Below are positions 6,926 through 15,441 of a DNA stretch of 43,023 bases, one piece after another. A program made the position numbers and the translations under genes. Source of the stretch: Deltaproteobacteria bacterium (GTDB taxonomy: Bacteria; Desulfobacterota; Desulfobacteria; Desulfobacterales; JAHEIW01); the NCBI GenBank assembly GCA_024639185.1, contig JAHEIW010000002.1, positions 66,842-109,864 on the forward strand, given 5' to 3'. Within the stretch, counting starts at the first letter, position 1. The number at the start of each line of letters is the position of its first letter. The notes beneath the pieces are model-generated. The model ran no database searches, was not told the origin of the DNA, and worked only from the letters and a program-made list of their open reading frames with translations.

Positions 6926-7759
6926 TTACGATCGGTTTTGCAGGACATCAATCATGCTGTAGACATTGCCGGCGGTACCATCATTGACCCGGGCTTGCAG
7001 GTACCGCACAGCGTCCAGGGTGCCCCTGGCATAAACGTCTCGGCCGTTGACATTGTGGCTAAATTCAAAGCGAACGGTTTGATCGGCAGAAGTCAAAGCG
7101 TAGGTGTGCCAGCCGTGGCCGGTCAGATAATTTTGTGGAATTCCCCACTGGGATGCTTGAATTTCCGGATCCCGCTCTTTGACAATCTGGTCCTCTGCAA
7201 AGTCCAACCCCATTTGATTGAAGTATCGAACCATGGCCTTGGCCGTGCCGCTGGTGTCCGCCTTTCCTTTCTGGTGGCTTTCTTTTATTTCCAGAGTGTG
7301 GCCTTCGAACAGGCCTGGAAAATTTCCGGCGGCATATTCCATCATGGCCTGAAACCCGACAATCTGTTTGGCCATGTTCGGCGCAATCACCGCCGCGATC
7401 GCCGAAGACTGCACGGTTTTTTGCAGTTGCTCGCGATCGCCACCGGTGGTGCCCATGACAAACGGCAGCCGGTGCTGGCAATAAAATTCGGCATTGGCGT
7501 TGACCGCTGACGGATGGGTATAGTCAACACTGATGAAGGCGCCTTTGGTTTTAACAATTTCTTCAATTTCACCATCTCGAATTTCCGGTTGCAACAGCCG
7601 AATGGAAATTGATTCGAGATTGTATTCGGTTCCCTGAATTTCAGGACCCGTCAGGGAACAGGGCACCAGCGTAAAGCGATCATCTGCCAATATATGTTTG
7701 GCCACATTTACCGCCATGTTACCGGGGATTCCATTAACCATTACGTTAATGCGACTCAT
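6926..7759 (-). CDS. dapB: 4-hydroxy-tetrahydrodipicolinate reductase (plant-type DapB)
   Basis: This 277-residue protein catalyses the NAD(P)H-dependent reduction in the diaminopimelate/lysine pathway (EC 1.17.1.8). The N-terminal Rossmann motif is INVMVNGIPGNM. The catalytic segment is ESHQKGKADTSGTAKAM, a variant of the usual E-H-H-x-x-K-x-D-x-P-S-G-T-A, and MGTTGG supplies the nucleotide loop. Wording and length match the plant/cyanobacterial-like DapB group more than the E. coli type. I chose ATG 7759 because AGGAGGT sits at ideal distance; the frame extends 16 codons upstream into the preceding gene. It is the last gene of a plsB-fusion-dapB operon, 28 bases after the fusion gene. Confidence 0.93.
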   Translation of the reverse strand: MSRINVMVNGIPGNMAVNVAKHILADDRFTLVPCSLTGPEIQGTEYNLESISIRLLQPEIRDGEIEEIVKTKGAFISVDYTHPSAVNANAEFYCQHRLPFVMGTTGGDREQLQKTVQSSAIAAVIAPNMAKQIVGFQAMMEYAAGNFPGLFEGHTLEIKESHQKGKADTSGTAKAMVRYFNQMGLDFAEDQIVKERDPEIQASQWGIPQNYLTGHGWHTYALTSADQTVRFEFSHNVNGRDVYARGTLDAVRYLQARVNDGTAGNVYSMIDVLQNRS

Positions 7760-7787
7760 TTTACCTCCTTTTGCTCTGCTTATCTCA

Positions 7788-9503
7788 TCAATCTTTGTTT
7801 TTTTCAATACTTGCTAGTGCGCCATTGATTGAATCCATAAGATGGCCCAGCCCGGGCAGGGTTTTGTGGTGGTTTTGTTTGAGGTTGTCTGTGAGCGTTT
7901 GAACTGCGGGTGGGATGTATTTTTCAAAGTGTGGCTTTTGCTTGACGCGGGTCAGAAACCCAAAAGCCCCCAGCATCTGCAGGTTGCGTGTCAGGCAGCA
8001 ATATCGATAGCAACGGCGAAATTCAGCCGCTGTAACGGTCATTTGACCTGCGAGCTGTTCCAGACAGTAAGCGAGCAGCCGGGATTGGATATCCGGCGCT
8101 AAATCGACGTAAGGATCAATCAACAGTGATGCCAGATCATATTGCAGCGGCCCCATGCGGGCGCCCTGAAAATCGATAGCATACAGGTTTGAATTTTTAA
8201 TCATAATGTTGTGTGATTGAAAATCCCGATGCATCAAGCCCTGCACGGCGTGCAGCAGCGCATTTTCCGCCAGAAGTTCAAACTCTTTTTTAAATTCGTC
8301 ATAGGCTATGTTTAATCCGAGGTAGCCGTTTAAAAAAGCGTCCACAAAGTAGCGGCATTCGTTGTCCAGAATCATCGATTTTTCATAGCGGGCCGTCTGG
8401 TAGCACCAGGCTGGATCGAATTGCGCGGCACCGCGCCGGGAAAATTTGATCAACATGTCGATGGCGGATCGATAAAGATGGATAATTTTATCTGCATTTT
8501 TGGCCCCCTGGACAGCTGTATGTAAATCGCGATTTCCAAGATCTTCGATAAACACATAGCCGCTAAGGCTGTCGCCGTCATAAATCCGGGGCACCGGCAG
8601 GCCCTGGTTGAACAGGTGCCGGCCGATGTCGCAAAGGGCATCGATTGCATCGTATTGATTTTTTGCCTTCATGCCGTGGTCGGCTAAAATCAACGAATTC
8701 TGATTGACGGTCAGCCGGTACCACTGCCGATCAGACCCATCGCCTTTAAGGCGCTTTTGCCGGGGCGTTTTAAGGCCTGCTTCAGGAAAAAAGCGTTGAT
8801 AAACGCCGGATACCATGCTGTCAAATACGGCTGTGCGGTAACGTTCAGGAGTACCGATATCTTTCCAATACGCATCTTTGGCAATATAGGCCCTGATGTT
8901 TTTGCCTTCTGCAATCATACGGTGGTAAGCATCTATACTGCTCGCAGGTGTGGCTTCCGATATAAAGTCAAGCACGGACGGGTCTAAAACCTGAATGCCG
9001 GTAAAGGTCAGGCCTTGCGTCGGGTGTTTGGCCTGCGATTGGCTGTGAGCAAACCCCGTGATAAAACCGTCGCCGTCACATGTGACGGTGTTAAACTCGG
9101 CATCGTCTGCGAGCACGAGGGTTGCCGGATACGAATGCTGACCATGGAAATCATAGACCGATTTGAAGTCAATAGTTGATACAATATCGGCATTAACCAC
9201 CATAAAGGGTTGATCGCTCCAGAAATCGCTTACGTTTATTATGGCACCGCCTGTGCCCAAAATGCGCGGTTCATGGCGTGTTTGAACCGGAATCGCATAC
9301 GTTTGCCGTGCGACAAATTTTTCGATTTGCTCGTGCAGATGATGGGTATTGATGATGACCGCCGAGCAACCGGCATCAATGAGTTTGGTGATAGCGATAT
9401 CCAGAAGTGTTTTGCCCGAAACGGTAAAAAGCGGTTTGGGTGTATGGTCGGTATAAGGGCGCAGTCGCGTTCCCAGGCCTGCTGCCAGGATCAGTGCTTT
9501 CAT
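7788..9503 (-). CDS. MurU-like nucleotidyltransferase fused to AmgK-like sugar kinase
   Basis: This 571-residue protein joins two enzymes. Residues 1 to about 235 are a sugar-1-phosphate nucleotidyltransferase (LAAGLGTRLRPYT at 6-18, NADIV, and YWKDIGTPERY), most like MurU/RmlA. Residues from about 255 to 560 are an aminoglycoside-phosphotransferase-fold kinase like AmgK (GDGSDRQWYRL, HRDFQSHNIM at 425, IDFQGARMGPLQYDLASLL). In Pseudomonas, AmgK phosphorylates MurNAc at C1 and MurU makes UDP-MurNAc, bypassing de novo UDP-MurNAc synthesis. Having both in one chain strongly suggests that salvage route here. Substrate is inferred, and other sugars are possible. It follows plsB after four bases. 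Confidence 0.88.
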   Translation of the reverse strand: MKALILAAGLGTRLRPYTDHTPKPLFTVSGKTLLDIAITKLIDAGCSAVIINTHHLHEQIEKFVARQTYAIPVQTRHEPRILGTGGAIINVSDFWSDQPFMVVNADIVSTIDFKSVYDFHGQHSYPATLVLADDAEFNTVTCDGDGFITGFAHSQSQAKHPTQGLTFTGIQVLDPSVLDFISEATPASSIDAYHRMIAEGKNIRAYIAKDAYWKDIGTPERYRTAVFDSMVSGVYQRFFPEAGLKTPRQKRLKGDGSDRQWYRLTVNQNSLILADHGMKAKNQYDAIDALCDIGRHLFNQGLPVPRIYDGDSLSGYVFIEDLGNRDLHTAVQGAKNADKIIHLYRSAIDMLIKFSRRGAAQFDPAWCYQTARYEKSMILDNECRYFVDAFLNGYLGLNIAYDEFKKEFELLAENALLHAVQGLMHRDFQSHNIMIKNSNLYAIDFQGARMGPLQYDLASLLIDPYVDLAPDIQSRLLAYCLEQLAGQMTVTAAEFRRCYRYCCLTRNLQMLGAFGFLTRVKQKPHFEKYIPPAVQTLTDNLKQNHHKTLPGLGHLMDSINGALASIEKNKD

Positions 9504-9507
9504 AGTG

Positions 9508-12129
9508 CTAGTTTTGAAGTGTCTTTAAAGACTTTTGGATGACTTCAGTGTAGTATTCAATCTTTTCTGAATCGTCGGACCCTTTTAGGCCTTTGCTGGA
9601 AAAAAAATCGATGCCATTTTGAAAACTGACTTTGGAGAGTGCTTCCGGCAGTGCAATCTCATGCCGTTTATACATGCGGTTTCCGGTTGATAAGATTTTT
9701 TTAAGACGATCCTTGCTTTTAATCGATTTCTTGGAGTTGTTCTGCAAAAAGCTTAAAACAATCCAGTAGGATTCAAAGTATGTTCTCAAAAAAATGGAAA
9801 AAAGCCTTAGTTTTCGAAAGCCCGAGGAGGTTACATTATAGGTGTCTGGTATAGTTTGATGGGGCATTAATACGGCATCGTCAATAAAGGCTTTAAGGCT
9901 CTTGCGCACCTTGAATTCCGCTGACTTGTCCAGATCGTAAGCAAATTCAAATTTAAAGAAACTTTGCAGAAAGCGGTAATCAGCGTGCAGATCGGCGGCC
10001 GAGAATTGAAAAGCGTCTTTGGACAGTATCGCGTGGGCGGTAAAGGCTGCCGGAATAAAAAAAGTAATACAACTGTTTTTGTAATATTCCAGAGAGGGCC
10101 GTCTGGCGGCGTTGACCAGATAATGCCTTTCGGAATGGGGTATGCTCTTGTCTTTTGAAGCCGGTTCGATGAATTTGCTTTGAACAAATGCATCCAGTGC
10201 ATGCTCAACGGCATGTACCTGGTCAAGGATAAGTGTATCCGCCAGTTTGGCGTCCTGGGTGGCCAGATGTTTCATATACGTTTCGACAATCGACATGATC
10301 TGGTCGTAAGAACACCGCTCCTTGGAGCAGTTTAAAATTGCACCGGCGACCAATCCATAAGCCGTTACGACAGCAGACCGATTAATGGCATTGATAATGC
10401 GATAACCGAGATTGCGACAGAGGGCATTTTGTTCTTTGGGTTTCATGTCGGCCAGCGGGTTGCCCAGTTTATCCAGCAACTCATTCATCGATATGGGCTC
10501 ATGAAATTGAAGGTAGATTTTGCCATATCGTTTTGATAAAAATTTACGGGCTTTAATAACGCCTTTGAGCGTTTCCGGCTCCTTTTTTCCACCCTCCAAT
10601 TCTTGCAAATATGCTTTCTCTTCCAGGACCCTGTCGTATCCGATGTAGATCGGGACGATGATCATGTCTTCACAGGCACCGTTTCTAAAGGCATTCAGAA
10701 GGATGGAAAGCAGCCCCAATTTGGGCATCAACAGTTTGCCGGTGCGGCTGCGGCCGCCTTCAATAAATTGCTCGATGTTATGGCCTTCTTCGAGCAGTTT
10801 GTAGATGTATTCCGCAAAAACTTTAGAGTACAACACGGCGCCCCGAAAGCTACGCCGAATGAAAAAAGCTCCTCCACTGCGAAACAGCGGCCCCATTGGC
10901 CAGAATGACAGGTTTTTTCCGGCAGCAACCAGGGGAACCGGCATATTATTATGATACAACAGGTAAGATAGGATCAGGTAATCGATATGACTTTTGTGAC
11001 AGGGAATCAGGATCAATGGGCCTTTTAGAGCCAGCCGCTTTACTTTACTCAGGGCATTATTATTGACGGAGACACCGTCAAACAGTGTGCGAATAATCCA
11101 TCCAACGATGGCTGAGAAGATTTTGATATAAGCCGGATTATAGCCGGCGGCAATTTCTTCGATATAGGCATCCGCCTTTTTGCGAACATCATGAATCGGG
11201 ATGTTGCGGTTTTTGGAATAGGTATCCATGAATTCCTGAAACCGCTGGCCAGTCAGAATACTTTCTTTTAGTTCCAGATTGGTCTTGAGAATCGGCCCGG
11301 TAATACTCTGACGGTGACGGTTGAGCTGAACCAGTAAATTGCGCCGCAGCATCAGCGATTGATACTCTATCGGCTGACTTCGAATCGACTCTGATTGCAG
11401 GTAGTGTCTCAGGTTCACCGGCTCGGATACCTCGACAAAGACTTTGCCGGGATTTTTAAACAATGTAAACAGGCGCCGCAGCATGCCGGGCTTGTCTTCC
11501 GGGCCGAAGAATATATCGGTTAAGGTGGGTATCGATCGATGGGGATTTTTACTGAAAAACATCAGTTGCGGAACGATGTATATGGGCCGCTCGGTTGATC
11601 TTTGTAATTCAATTAAATATTGAATCGGATCTGTTTTGGCTTTAACAAAGCGCCGGTAGAATCCGCGTTTACCCACAAGAGACAGCATGCCGGCTTTATT
11701 CTTAAGCAGGGTCTGGCCGATGAAACCGCTCCGATACGGGCTGGGAAACCGGCGCCGGTGAAAAAAGAAATCAATATGGGCCAGCCATATTTTTATCAGA
11801 CGCGAAACTGGTTGCCAGAAATAAACCTGATAATCAAATCCGATTTGCGGATATGGCAACTTATCTTTTTGATAGCGGATATAATAAAACAGGTATTCAA
11901 AATAGCTTTTAAACTTGGTTGCATATACGACAACTGCATCTTCTTCGAGTTGTTGCAGCACGGCGGTCTGGTCTTTGTCCGCTTTAATGCCGGAATAAAA
12001 CAAGCGCAAAAGCAGTGAAGCTATTTTTCCAAGGGAATCCGGCAGATAGCAACTGTAATGATTATGCGTGCCATCGAGCAGCCTATTTTTCCAATTGCTC
12101 GATTTTCGACCCTGCTTTGCTGCCATCAC
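9508..12129 (-). CDS. plsB: glycerol-3-phosphate 1-O-acyltransferase PlsB
   Basis: This 873-residue protein catalyses the first acylation of sn-glycerol-3-phosphate in phospholipid synthesis (EC 2.3.1.15) at the inner membrane. All four acyltransferase blocks are visible: HKSHID (HX4D, His378 to Asp383), GGAFFIRRSF, FIEGGRSRTGK and IIVPIYIGYDRVLE. The N-terminal 300 residues and the C-terminal helical region match the long PlsB family; E. coli PlsB has 807 residues. The frame opens with GTG 12129 immediately followed by ATG 12126, and AAAGGGCAAGG upstream could serve either. It heads a minus-strand operon with the MurU/AmgK-like fusion and dapB. Confidence 0.95.
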   Translation of the reverse strand: MMAAKQGRKSSNWKNRLLDGTHNHYSCYLPDSLGKIASLLLRLFYSGIKADKDQTAVLQQLEEDAVVVYATKFKSYFEYLFYYIRYQKDKLPYPQIGFDYQVYFWQPVSRLIKIWLAHIDFFFHRRRFPSPYRSGFIGQTLLKNKAGMLSLVGKRGFYRRFVKAKTDPIQYLIELQRSTERPIYIVPQLMFFSKNPHRSIPTLTDIFFGPEDKPGMLRRLFTLFKNPGKVFVEVSEPVNLRHYLQSESIRSQPIEYQSLMLRRNLLVQLNRHRQSITGPILKTNLELKESILTGQRFQEFMDTYSKNRNIPIHDVRKKADAYIEEIAAGYNPAYIKIFSAIVGWIIRTLFDGVSVNNNALSKVKRLALKGPLILIPCHKSHIDYLILSYLLYHNNMPVPLVAAGKNLSFWPMGPLFRSGGAFFIRRSFRGAVLYSKVFAEYIYKLLEEGHNIEQFIEGGRSRTGKLLMPKLGLLSILLNAFRNGACEDMIIVPIYIGYDRVLEEKAYLQELEGGKKEPETLKGVIKARKFLSKRYGKIYLQFHEPISMNELLDKLGNPLADMKPKEQNALCRNLGYRIINAINRSAVVTAYGLVAGAILNCSKERCSYDQIMSIVETYMKHLATQDAKLADTLILDQVHAVEHALDAFVQSKFIEPASKDKSIPHSERHYLVNAARRPSLEYYKNSCITFFIPAAFTAHAILSKDAFQFSAADLHADYRFLQSFFKFEFAYDLDKSAEFKVRKSLKAFIDDAVLMPHQTIPDTYNVTSSGFRKLRLFSIFLRTYFESYWIVLSFLQNNSKKSIKSKDRLKKILSTGNRMYKRHEIALPEALSKVSFQNGIDFFSSKGLKGSDDSEKIEYYTEVIQKSLKTLQN

Positions 12130-12525
12130 CTTGCCCTTTTTCCTTTACGACGATCTGCTGACCCTGGTCCCAAATTGAAGATAACGTTGATCTAATCAGG
12201 TTGAAGACTGACTTGCTATATTTGGTCTTTGGAGGATTGAATGTTGGAGTTCTTTAAATAGCCACGTATTTTAAATGATTGCGTGGACGTTAACACTTAA
12301 AATTAACAAAATAAATGCTGCTTTGCAATGTTTTATTGATCGGCACTACTTAGCTAAATATAAAATAAGCTTGTGAAAATAAACGGCTTATGTTACCTAT
12401 ACGAAATAAGATTGCGGTAACTTTCTCAAATTCAACTTCCTGCTCGCTCTGGTTTCATCACATTAAGGTGTGTATTTTGGGTCTGTATTTTAATGTCTTT
12501 TTTTGCGTCAATCGCTAATTTTTAT
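12130..12525. other. AT-rich divergent intergenic region
   Basis: About 400 bases lie between the start of plsB and the promoter of the small membrane protein gene. No coding frame is convincing. It presumably holds the plsB promoter, but I cannot fix its boxes. Confidence 0.5.
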
Positions 12526-12554
12526 TTGACGCTCTGAGCGAATCATATTAGTAT
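12526..12554 (+). promoter_or_regulatory. sigma-70-like promoter of the small membrane protein gene
   Basis: TTGACG (12526-12531) is separated by 17 bases from TAGTAT (12549-12554). The start codon of the next gene lies 77 bases after the -10 box, leaving a moderate leader. Confidence 0.55.
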
Positions 12555-12631
12555 CATTATTTTATTTATCAACAAGCTATCTCATCTTTGGAACTGATAA
12601 TCAGCCTTACTGAAAGGAGGGAAATTCGGAA

Positions 12632-12916
12632 ATGAAAACTTTAATTGGTGGCGTAATCGCAGCGGCACTGGGCCTAATTGGCCTTGTTGTTTGGTGGGGA
12701 CAGTTTTTGATGGTTCTGGCCGGTATCATCCCTGCGATGCTATTGCTGGGTGGCGCACTGGCTATCTACCTTGGTTTTGACGAACTTAAAGATTCATGGA
12801 GTCCGGAAGAAACAGCCGAACCCCCCCCTGAAAGTGGCGAAGGTGAAGACGTCGAGAAATATAAAAAGGAAATCGATGATCTTAAAGAGGAGATTAAAAC
12901 CCTAAAGGATGATTAG
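12632..12916 (+). CDS. small two-helix membrane protein with acidic coiled-coil tail
   Basis: I do not recognise a named family for this 94-residue protein. It has two hydrophobic segments (about residues 4-22 and 26-47). A Pro/Glu linker follows (EETAEPPPESGEGED), then a charged heptad-like tail (EKYKKEIDDLKEEIKTLKDD) that should form a coiled coil. It is likely an inner-membrane protein whose tail oligomerises or binds a partner in the cytoplasm. The start follows AAAGGAGGG. It has its own promoter and terminator and so is a single-gene unit. Confidence 0.85.
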   Translation: MKTLIGGVIAAALGLIGLVVWWGQFLMVLAGIIPAMLLLGGALAIYLGFDELKDSWSPEETAEPPPESGEGEDVEKYKKEIDDLKEEIKTLKDD

Positions 12917-12940
12917 TCCCATTTGGGTTAAACATTTTTC

Positions 12941-12978
12941 AGAGCCTGGCCTTTAAACATGCCGGGCTCTTCTTGTTT
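12941..12978 (+). terminator. rho-independent terminator
   Basis: AGAGCCTGGC (12941-12950) pairs with GCCGGGCTCT (12961-12970), with one G-T pair. The 10-bp stem has a 10-base loop and is followed by TCTTGTTT. It ends the small membrane protein transcript 24 bases after the stop. Confidence 0.82.
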
Positions 12979-13121
12979 GGGTACCTGAAGCAAATTCAGA
13001 GGCTCCGTTAAAAAAGTCAGAGACGTTGCCGTCCATGAAAACCATTCCATTATTCCAATATCCCATGTTAGACGCATCCCAATAGGGTTAAACCAGGGGC
13101 CATTTGTGCGAAGGGGAGTAT

Positions 13122-13775
13122 TTACTTTTCTGATTGGTGTTTGATAGCGGATGTTGCCAGATAATCAGCACGTTCATTTTCTTTATGGCCGGCGTGACCT
13201 TTGACTTTAAAAATCCTCACATCTTTAAAGGTTCTCATCGTTTTTTTGATCGACTCTACCAGTTGCGAATTGGCTTTGGCTTTCCAGCCAAGTGCCAGAA
13301 CCCCATACGCATAACTGCTATCAGTAAAAATCTGTACCGGAAGGGCCGTGCGCTTCAAAGCGTTCAATCCGGCCTGGATGGCTTTGAGTTCGGCAATATT
13401 GTTGGTCGCCATACCGATATATTCTGAAATTTCCTTTTCATGATCGCCAAAACGCAGGAACACACCAATTCCAGATGGGCCGGGATTTCCAGAGGACGCA
13501 CCGTCTGTAAAAATTTGGATTCCCTCCGGGTCGACGCTTGCATCCGGCGCTCTTTTCTCAGGAGGCGCTGAGTTTTTTGTCGGTTTGCTGTCCAGCGGTC
13601 TAACTTTGTTCCTGTGGACCCAGTATTCGTGTGTCTGGTCAAGCTGGTATTTGATTTTGACTTTGCCGCTTTGTTCGATCGGATTGCCGGATCGATCGAC
13701 ATAAAGCCAGACTTTGTTATTTTTAAAGCGCATGCGCTTCCATTCGGTTTTATCCGTTTCCAATTTTTTCTCCAC
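13122..13775 (-). CDS. rnhA: ribonuclease HI with N-terminal extension
   Basis: This 217-residue protein hydrolyses RNA in RNA-DNA hybrids (EC 3.1.26.4). The C-terminal 135 residues are a standard RNase HI domain with the metal ligands Asp91 (FTDGASSGNPGP), Glu129 (NNIAELKAI), Asp152 (FTDSSYAYG) and Asp204, and His194 in KGHAGHKENERAD. The first 60 residues (WKRMRFKNNKVWLYVDRSGNPI and beyond) form an extra, apparently beta-rich region that bacterial RNase HI normally lacks, joined by a Pro/Lys linker. It is not the usual HBD by eye. I chose GTG 13775, with AGGAGA upstream; ATG 13733 is possible. Confidence 0.92.
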   Translation of the reverse strand: MEKKLETDKTEWKRMRFKNNKVWLYVDRSGNPIEQSGKVKIKYQLDQTHEYWVHRNKVRPLDSKPTKNSAPPEKRAPDASVDPEGIQIFTDGASSGNPGPSGIGVFLRFGDHEKEISEYIGMATNNIAELKAIQAGLNALKRTALPVQIFTDSSYAYGVLALGWKAKANSQLVESIKKTMRTFKDVRIFKVKGHAGHKENERADYLATSAIKHQSEK

Positions 13776-13824
13776 CCGATCTCGTGTTCTCCTGTGAAAG
13801 GTTTCGGTTTTCTATCAACAGGTA

Positions 13825-13962
13825 CAAGGTTCAACGTTCAAGGGTTTTGAAGTTTAATATTGAGCCGCTGGCGGCTGGCTACTGACCGCTGGCTGCTGGT
13901 CACTGGCTCCAGGCTTTTGCCAGCAGCAAGTAGCGAGAATCCAGCAGCCAAAGTGTTGAACT
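13825..13962. repeat. word-type inverted repeat: GTTCAA outer, GCTGGC inner
   Basis: The outer arms read GGTTCAACGTTCAAGG (from 13828) and GTGTTGAAC (13953-13961). Between them are reiterated CTGGC/GGCTG words. An inner perfect pair is GGCTGCTGG (13890-13898) with CCAGCAGCC (13941-13949). It lies between rnhA and the NamZ-type gene, both on the minus strand. I see no coding sequence and no T-run. Confidence 0.7.
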
Positions 13963-13967
13963 TCTGA

Positions 13968-15143
13968 TCATTTGTAAAGATGAACCTCCCGGCTGATTTT
14001 TTTAAAATCGTCGAGACCGGCCTGCCAGGATTCGGCCAGGCTATCGATGGATTCCATATTTTCAATTTGTTGGCGGATCTGACGATCCCCGATGATTAAG
14101 TCAATCGGCAGCCGCCGGGTTTCGTATTCATATGGCGGCTGTTTCCATTCAAATTCTTTTTTGTGGTGTAAGATGATTGCCTGCAGTAAGCGCAGGCTGG
14201 TTTCATATGGTCGGTATTGACCCGGATCAGTGATATGAATCTGAAATCCCCGGCATGGCTGCTCCTGCCATTTGTTGGCGGTGGGCTCAAAAACAATCGG
14301 TCTGAGAACGATGCCCGGGATCGACTTGTCGCCAATGCTGGCAACAATTTTTGCAGGGTTTAGATATGGAGCGCCAAATTGTTCAAAGGGCAGGGTGGTT
14401 CCCCGACCTTCGGAGACATTGGTACCCTCCCAGAGCACCTGTCCCGGATAAACCATAGTAGAAACAGGGCTAGGCAGATTGGGGGAGGGCGCCACCCAGG
14501 GAAGCCCTGTCTGATTGAAAAACATCGACCGGCGCCAGCCTTTCATTGGAATGATTTCCAGATCGCAGCCGATCTCAAAGTGCTCATTGAAAAGCCTAGC
14601 CAGTTCTCCGATGGTCAGTGCATGTCGCATGGGCAGGGTATATCGTCCCACAAACGAGCGGTAATCCGGATTCAGACAATTGCCCTCAATCGTTTTCCCG
14701 TTAACCGGGTTGGGCCGGTCAAGAACCACCACCTTTTTATCCAGTGTTTTTGCAGCTTCGAGACAATATGAGAGTGTGTATATGAACGTGTAAACACGGG
14801 TGCCTACGTCCTGCAGGTCAACAAGAAGCACATCGATGGGTTCAAGCATCGATTTGGTGGGCTTGCGTGTTTTTCCATATAGGCTGTAAACCGGTAAATT
14901 TAAGACCGGATCAACGCCATCGGCGGACTCGATCATGTTATCCTGTTTTTCAGCAAAAAAACCATGCTGCGGTGAATACAATGCTTTTAGTTTATCGGCA
15001 AAGTGTTGTTGGATTCCCAGGCGGGCGTGATTGACTTTGCTATCCACCGATGCCGGATTGCATAAAAGCCCCAGCCGGGCACCCGCCACCCATTTGGGCG
15101 GTGATTCTAAAAAATGTTCCAATCCGGTTTGTACGGTTGCCAA
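13968..15143 (-). CDS. namZ: exo-beta-N-acetylmuramidase NamZ-type protein (DUF1343/YbbC family)
   Basis: This 391-residue protein matches the DUF1343 family. Family signatures include LGLLCNPASVD, YSPQHGFF, LPVYSLYG, DVLLVDLQDVGTRVYTFIYT, VVLDRPNP and EGTNVSEGRGTTLPFEQFGAPY. The founding member, Bacillus subtilis NamZ (YbbC), releases MurNAc from the non-reducing end of peptidoglycan fragments. Unlike secreted members it has no signal peptide and begins MATVQTGLEHFL, so it may act on imported muropeptides in the cytoplasm. The start is TTG 15143 with GAGGGAG upstream. Together with the MurU/AmgK-like fusion at 7788-9503 it suggests a MurNAc recycling route. Confidence 0.88.
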   Translation of the reverse strand: MATVQTGLEHFLESPPKWVAGARLGLLCNPASVDSKVNHARLGIQQHFADKLKALYSPQHGFFAEKQDNMIESADGVDPVLNLPVYSLYGKTRKPTKSMLEPIDVLLVDLQDVGTRVYTFIYTLSYCLEAAKTLDKKVVVLDRPNPVNGKTIEGNCLNPDYRSFVGRYTLPMRHALTIGELARLFNEHFEIGCDLEIIPMKGWRRSMFFNQTGLPWVAPSPNLPSPVSTMVYPGQVLWEGTNVSEGRGTTLPFEQFGAPYLNPAKIVASIGDKSIPGIVLRPIVFEPTANKWQEQPCRGFQIHITDPGQYRPYETSLRLLQAIILHHKKEFEWKQPPYEYETRRLPIDLIIGDRQIRQQIENMESIDSLAESWQAGLDDFKKISREVHLYK

Positions 15144-15159
15144 AGGGCGCTCCCTCTGT

Positions 15160-15273
15160 GTTAGCCGTTATTTGTTACTCATTATTGGAAATGAAATCGA
15201 TCATATATTATTTGCAGGACGTTAAGCTGTATCAATAAACTATTAACCCATAACCAATAACGAATAACCAATC
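15160..15273. repeat. word-type inverted repeat: CCAATAACGAATAACC family
   Basis: Left arm 15160-15189 reads TTAGCCGTTATTTGTTACTC and on to ATTATTGG. Right arm about 15242-15271 contains CCATAACCAATAACGAATAA. The reverse complement of one resembles the other with a few mismatches. It lies between the divergent NamZ-type and P-loop genes and ends just before the P-loop gene's promoter. Confidence 0.65.
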
Positions 15274-15285
15274 AAGTGAAAAAGC

Positions 15286-15314
15286 TTGACATTACAGGGA
15301 ATAATTTCTACAAA
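15286..15314 (+). promoter_or_regulatory. sigma-70-like promoter of the P-loop NTPase gene
   Basis: A consensus TTGACA (15286-15291) is followed by a 17-base spacer and TACAAA (15309-15314). It overlaps the apparent 5' end of the long open frame. Codons upstream of about 15320 can therefore not be translated from this transcript, which supports the downstream start chosen for the gene. Confidence 0.65.
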
Positions 15315-15441
15315 ATCAGGCTATTTTTATTTTCGTGGTTTGAGTCCATGGGTTCATCACTTTTGCCTGACTTTTGGCTCAAATGAAGATTCAGATTTAA
15401 CCCATATATTCGAATCGGGCCTTTCGCGCTGGATTCGGTGC

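Noticed and set aside
6914..7510. 198-residue plus-strand frame opposite dapB
   Set aside because: It is antisense to a clear DapB and has no recognisable domain.
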